Origin: Chitinophagaceae bacterium
Lineage (GTDB): Bacteria; Bacteroidota; Bacteroidia; Chitinophagales; Chitinophagaceae
NCBI GenBank assembly: GCA_025963615.1
Contig: JAOQAL010000333.1
Span: 1 to 7,056 of the forward strand
DNA length: 7,056 nucleotides
Reading direction: 5' to 3'
Shown: positions 3,814 to 7,056 of the stretch, one piece after another
How positions within the stretch are numbered: position 1 is the stretch's first letter
Layout: each line of letters opens with the position of its first letter
Translations under genes and position numbers: made by a program
The notes under the pieces: generated by a model
Databases searched by the model: none
Told to the model about the DNA's origin: nothing
What the model saw: the letters and a program-made list of their open reading frames with translations, nothing else

Positions 3814-5658
3814 ATGATCCGCAAACAGGAAGTTCTTCAGGATGTAGTTATAAAATTCGCTGGCGATAGTGGGGATGGTATGCAATTAACAGGAAGCCAG
3901 TTTACCAATAATACCGCGCTATTAGGAATTGATCTTTCAACCTTTCCCGATTTCCCGGCAGAAATCCGCGCACCACAGGGTACATTACCCGGCGTGAGTG
4001 GTTACCAGTTACGCTTTTCCAGTGACTCAATTTATACGCCCGGTGATGAATGTGATGTACTGGTTGCCATGAATGCGGCGGCATTAAAAGCAAACCTGAA
4101 ACAATTAAAAAAAGGCGGGAAAATAATCGTAAACACGGATGGCTTTGATGCAAAAAATTTACGGCTGGCTAATTATCCTGACAAAGTAAATCCAATAGAA
4201 GATGGCAGCCTGGGGAATTATGAAGTGATAAAAATGGATATTACCAAAATGACCCGGGAGGCATTGAAGGATATCCAAATGGGGATGAAAGAAAAGGATC
4301 GGGCTAAAAATATGTTTGTCCTTGGCTTTTTGTACTGGATGTATGACCGGGACATGAAGAATACTGAAACCTTTTTACAGGAAAAGTTTGGAAAAAAACA
4401 GGAGATACTGGATAGTAACCTGAAAGTGTTACATGCTGGATATAATTATGGTGATACCACCGAAACGTTTACCACTACCTATAAAGTAGAAAAGGCCAAG
4501 ATGGGAACCGGAACATACCGTTCTATTATGGGCAACCAGGCTTTAACCTATGGATTGATTGCCGCTTCACAAAAAAGCGGGCTGGCTTTATTTCTTGGTT
4601 CTTATCCTATTACCCCGGCTTCTGATATTCTGCACGAGTTGGCGAGGCATAAGAACTTTGGTGTAAAGACCTTCCAGGCCGAGGACGAAATCGCGGCCAT
4701 CACTTCGGCTATTGGTGCGAGCTATGGAGGTTTACTAGGTATAACGACTACGTCCGGGCCGGGTATGGCATTAAAAGGAGAAGCAATGGGCCTGGCGATG
4801 ATGCTTGAAATTCCATTGTTAATTATAGATGTTCAGCGGGGTGGACCTTCCACCGGCTTGCCGACAAAAACAGAACAGAGTGATTTAATGCAGGCTTATT
4901 ATGGCAGAAATGGCGAATGCCCCATGCCCGTTATTTCAGCGTCTACACCTTCTGATTGTTTCGACGTGGCGTATGAAGCCATCCGCATTTCTGTTCAGCA
5001 TATGACACCGGTAATCTTATTAAGTGATGGTTATATTGCGAATGGCGCTGAACCATGGCGATTCCCAACTGAAGATGAATTACCTCCTATTCACGTAAAA
5101 TTCAAAACAGAATTAGGACACGGTGAAGAAAAATTGCAACCTTACCTGCGGGATGAAAAATTAGTCCGCCCCTGGGCTTTGCCAGGAACACCGGGCCTGG
5201 AGCATCGCATTGGGGGTTTGGAAAAGGAAAATATAACAGGCAATGTCAGTTATGATCCGGAAAACCACCAGTTGATGGTAAAGATCCGGCAGGAGAAAGT
5301 GGACAAGATCGCTGAGCATATTCCATTGCAGGAAATTGACAATGGACCGGAAAAAGGAAAGATATTGATCATAGGATGGGGTTCAACTTATGGCGCTATT
5401 AAAACCGCGGTGAATGAATTACTGGCCGAAGGATATGAAGTGTCTCATGCCCATATAAGGTACCTGCGCCCATTCCCTAAAAATTTGGGAGACATAATTA
5501 AGAATTTTGAAAAGGTACTGATACCTGAAATCAATAACGGACAACTTATTAAGATCATCCGTGACGTCTATTTTGTGGATGCGGTGGGTTATAATAAAAT
5601 CATGGGGGTTCCTATCACAAAAACAGAATTAATTGAAGTAGTAAAAGGAATGCATTGA
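3814..5658 (+). CDS. korA: 2-oxoacid:ferredoxin oxidoreductase, fused gamma/alpha subunit (2-oxoglutarate type likely)
   Basis: This 614-residue protein is the fused gamma-alpha subunit of a 2-oxoacid:acceptor oxidoreductase, which oxidatively decarboxylates a 2-oxoacid (probably 2-oxoglutarate) to its acyl-CoA and passes electrons to ferredoxin; with reduced ferredoxin it can run in reverse. The N-terminal gamma domain (about 10-190) begins with FAGDSGDGMQLTGSQF. The alpha domain (about 238-480) holds GNQALTYG (240-247), YPITP (264-268), FQAEDE (287-292, whose Glu is expected to help bind thiamine diphosphate), TTTSGPG (311-317) and DVQRGGPSTGLPTKTEQSDL (339-358). A C-terminal transketolase-C-like domain starts near 516 (ILIIGWGST). 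The beta subunit, which carries most of the thiamine site and a 4Fe-4S cluster, is usually encoded next to it but is absent: a convergent regulator gene follows within 67 bases. Substrate assignment rests on overall resemblance only. Confidence 0.93.
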   Translation: MIRKQEVLQDVVIKFAGDSGDGMQLTGSQFTNNTALLGIDLSTFPDFPAEIRAPQGTLPGVSGYQLRFSSDSIYTPGDECDVLVAMNAAALKANLKQLKKGGKIIVNTDGFDAKNLRLANYPDKVNPIEDGSLGNYEVIKMDITKMTREALKDIQMGMKEKDRAKNMFVLGFLYWMYDRDMKNTETFLQEKFGKKQEILDSNLKVLHAGYNYGDTTETFTTTYKVEKAKMGTGTYRSIMGNQALTYGLIAASQKSGLALFLGSYPITPASDILHELARHKNFGVKTFQAEDEIAAITSAIGASYGGLLGITTTSGPGMALKGEAMGLAMMLEIPLLIIDVQRGGPSTGLPTKTEQSDLMQAYYGRNGECPMPVISASTPSDCFDVAYEAIRISVQHMTPVILLSDGYIANGAEPWRFPTEDELPPIHVKFKTELGHGEEKLQPYLRDEKLVRPWALPGTPGLEHRIGGLEKENITGNVSYDPENHQLMVKIRQEKVDKIAEHIPLQEIDNGPEKGKILIIGWGSTYGAIKTAVNELLAEGYEVSHAHIRYLRPFPKNLGDIIKNFEKVLIPEINNGQLIKIIRDVYFVDAVGYNKIMGVPITKTELIEVVKGMH

Positions 5659-5674
5659 TAGGGAAGGTCCGGTT

Positions 5675-5702
5675 AAAAAGGGATCTATTCTGATTCCTTA
5701 AA
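5675..5702. terminator. Bidirectional terminator between oxidoreductase and LytTR genes
   Basis: AAGGGATC 5678-5685 pairs with GATTCCTT 5692-5699 (8 pairs, one G-U) around a 6-base loop in the 67-base gap between two convergent genes. Read on the plus strand the stem is complete but the following T-run is poor. Read on the minus strand one pair becomes A-C, but TTTTT follows, so it can serve the LytTR regulator gene as well. Confidence 0.55.
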
Positions 5703-5725
5703 TTATTCAACGCCACAACTTCATA

Positions 5726-6430
5726 CTACTTCGCGTGCAGGTCAACTACGGCGAATAAAGTATCCCTGTAATTATCACTGACCGGCAATTCTTTTGAATG
5801 TATAATAACCGACTTTCTTGAAACCGTCGTTACTTTCCGTATTGAAATTATATAGGAGCGGTGAATACGGATAAACTCATTTGGATCCAGCAATTCTTCA
5901 AAATATTTCAGGTTATGCAGAATTACCAAAGGCGCCTGGGCGGAAGCCAGGTGTATTTTTGTATAATCTTTAAATCCCTCCAGAAATAAAATGTCATCAT
6001 AAAAAACCTTATGTAGTTTATGCGATGCATTTATAAAAAAATAATCTTTATCCCGGGCCGGTTTATTGTTTTTAAGTTCAAGGTATTCTCTCACCCGGTT
6101 ACAGGCGGATAGAAATTTTTCAAACGATACCGGTTTCAACAGGTAATCCATGGCTTTTAATTCAAAACCATCGATCGCGAATTCACTGTAGGCGGTTGTG
6201 AAAATAACTTCAGGTTTTAGGGCCAGCGACTTAAAAAAATCAATACCGGAAATATCCGGCATTTTAATATCCAGGAATAAAAGATCAACCTGTATAGATT
6301 TTAGTAAGGGTAACGCTTGTAGCGGCTCCTCAAATTTGCCTGCGAGTTTTAAATAGGGAGTTTTGTTTACAAAATCTTCCAGCAATTGCAAGGCCAACGG
6401 TTCATCGTCAATGATAATACAATTAATCAC
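5726..6430 (-). CDS. LytTR-family response regulator
   Basis: This 234-residue regulator has a receiver domain (1-120) and a C-terminal LytTR DNA-binding domain (about 131-231). The receiver shows the acidic pair D8-D9, phosphoacceptor D54 in LFLDIKMPDISG, T78/T79 and K99 in DYLLKPVSFEKF, so all phosphotransfer residues are present. The LytTR part has DDILFLEGFKDYTKIHL and FIRIHRSYIISI, typical of the family, which binds DNA through beta strands. It starts at GTG (6430-6428), overlapping the 3' end of the kinase gene by 8 bases (GTGATTAA), so translation is probably coupled and the two are an operon reading leftwards. It ends in TAG at 5728-5726, with a terminator just beyond. The regulator looks intact even though its kinase is interrupted. 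The targets are unknown; such regulators often act on genes elsewhere. Confidence 0.95.
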   Translation of the reverse strand: MINCIIIDDEPLALQLLEDFVNKTPYLKLAGKFEEPLQALPLLKSIQVDLLFLDIKMPDISGIDFFKSLALKPEVIFTTAYSEFAIDGFELKAMDYLLKPVSFEKFLSACNRVREYLELKNNKPARDKDYFFINASHKLHKVFYDDILFLEGFKDYTKIHLASAQAPLVILHNLKYFEELLDPNEFIRIHRSYIISIRKVTTVSRKSVIIHSKELPVSDNYRDTLFAVVDLHAK

Positions 6431-6827
6431 TTTTTAAGTCGAGTTTTAAGTTAATAATATACTGGCTTTCCGTATGGCGTATATCCAAACTGTGTTTGGC
6501 GGGGTAAAGGAGCTGGAGCCTCCTGGTTACATTCTTAAGGCCGAGACCTCCGGATGTGAAAGTATTATTTTTGATTAATGGATTCACTACCCTAAGTGTT
6601 AATGTTTTTTCAAAAATAATTATCTCAATATCAATGGTGGAGGATTGCGAGTAACTGATACCGTGTTTAAAGGCGTTTTCAATAAAAGAAATGAGCAACA
6701 ACGGGGCGATGGAATTTCCCGGTAAAAGTCCGCTTACAGTATAATGAATAGCTACTTTGGAAGACAGGCGCAGGCGTTGGAGATCAATATAATTATTGAT
6801 GTACCGGATGTCTTTTTCCAGGTCCAC
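6423..6827 (-). CDS. Histidine kinase, ATPase half downstream of an in-frame TAG
   Basis: This is the C-terminal part of a LytS/YehU-type sensor kinase, in the same frame as the H-box part at 6834-7056 but cut off from it by TAG at 6836-6834. It begins inside the dimerisation/phosphoacceptor region (DLEKDIRYINNYIDLQRLR, family His_kinase) and continues through the ATPase domain: N-box FIENAFKHGI, then GGLGLKNVTRRLQLLYP. It would yield 134 residues if translation restarted at GTG 6827-6825, which lies 7 bases after the TAG with AGGA just before it, so reinitiation is possible. It ends at TAA 6425-6423, overlapping the regulator start. Without the H-box half it could not form a normal kinase by itself. 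Alternatives are a pseudogene, a split kinase of two coupled chains, readthrough, or a sequencing error. Confidence 0.75.
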   Translation of the reverse strand: MDLEKDIRYINNYIDLQRLRLSSKVAIHYTVSGLLPGNSIAPLLLISFIENAFKHGISYSQSSTIDIEIIIFEKTLTLRVVNPLIKNNTFTSGGLGLKNVTRRLQLLYPAKHSLDIRHTESQYIINLKLDLKSD

Positions 6828-6833
6828 TTTTTC

Positions 6834-7056
6834 CTAACCGGATTCATAAAGAACGTAGCGGAGCAACTCGGACAGTTTGAGGATTGAATACTCGGTATGT
6901 TGCGATTTATTATGCGCTTGTGAATAAATACTGTTAAGGGTATTAAAAAGAAAATGCGGGTTGATTTGTGATTTTAAGAAATTCACTTCGGCGTTAAGAT
7001 TGGCATTCTCCAGAATTTTCTTTTCATTTTGGTTTTTTAAAAATGAAAAGGCCAAC
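6834..7056 (-). pseudogene. Histidine kinase, H-box half, truncated by in-frame TAG; 5' end outside window
   Basis: This is the middle of a LytS-type sensor histidine kinase read leftwards. The frame is open from the window edge, so the upstream sensory or membrane part is not seen. Visible are a polar, probably coiled-coil stretch (QNEKKILENANLNAE), then the His_kinase motif LKSQINPHFLFNTLNSI with the phosphoacceptor His at 6956-6954, then LSELLRYVLYESG. At that point TAG (6836-6834) stops the frame. After it the sequence continues in frame with EKVDLEKDIRYINNYIDL, exactly what the family carries next, so one base change from AAG, CAG or GAG would create it. The whole kinase would occupy 6423 to beyond 7056. 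The remaining sequence shows no other damage, so the change is recent, tolerated or erroneous. Confidence 0.75.

Noticed and set aside
3466..3885. Open frame of 139 codons on the minus strand with repeated HAK-AK-QR peptides, and a plus-strand frame at 3543-3803
   Set aside because: Both come from the 72-bp tandem repeat, whose length is a multiple of three, and the minus frame runs into the start of the oxidoreductase gene. There is no plausible promoter or family resemblance.
1..7056. CRISPR array, defence island, phage or conjugative genes
   Set aside because: No regularly spaced direct repeats with unique spacers, and no nuclease, integrase, transposase or toxin-antitoxin genes are seen; the only tandem repeats have no spacers.

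Overview
The window looks like chromosomal DNA of a Bacteroidota member, most likely Chitinophagaceae or a close relative (inference, no search run). The reasons are the promoter-like boxes of the type TTTG plus TAnnTTTG (exact TAAATTTG before the HU and AIM24-family genes), A-rich leaders with no strong Shine-Dalgarno sequence, moderate-to-low GC, and the gene set: DUF4286, the tiny ribosomal protein THX, a ThuA-domain secreted protein, a fused gamma/alpha 2-oxoacid:ferredoxin oxidoreductase subunit and a LytS/LytTR-type two-component pair.

Layout. Positions 2-307 (+) are the 3' end of an exodeoxyribonuclease III gene. A DUF4286 gene follows at 417-722 (+). Positions 723-1013 hold no gene but do hold three possible hairpins and a convincing Rho-independent terminator, so a small RNA or structured 3' UTR is possible. 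Next come HU (1014-1283, +) with its own promoter and terminator, then the 37-residue ribosomal protein THX (1407-1520, +) behind a 16-bp perfect palindrome. A ThuA-domain protein (1576-2340) runs on the minus strand, convergent with THX. A 268-bp divergent intergenic region with two heptamer-period repeat arrays separates it from an AIM24/TIGR00266-family gene (2609-3418, +). Positions 3440-3765 are a repeat island: a 72-bp tandem repeat rich in CTTTGCG, bounded by short inverted repeats and a possible 4-bp target duplication, which looks like a MITE. Then comes the large 2-oxoacid:ferredoxin oxidoreductase alpha gene (3814-5658, +), with no beta-subunit gene next to it. A minus-strand two-component operon fills the right end: a histidine kinase (6423 to beyond the window) broken by an in-frame TAG, overlapping a LytTR response regulator (5726-6430).

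Most genes here are housekeeping and independently transcribed: DNA repair, nucleoid structure, 30S subunit structure and ferredoxin-linked 2-oxoacid metabolism. The only clear functional unit is the kinase/regulator pair, whose kinase may be inactivated or split. I found no new multi-gene system. The parts most worth a second look are the interrupted kinase, the MITE-like repeat island, the structured region before HU, the palindrome before THX and the beta-less oxidoreductase gene.
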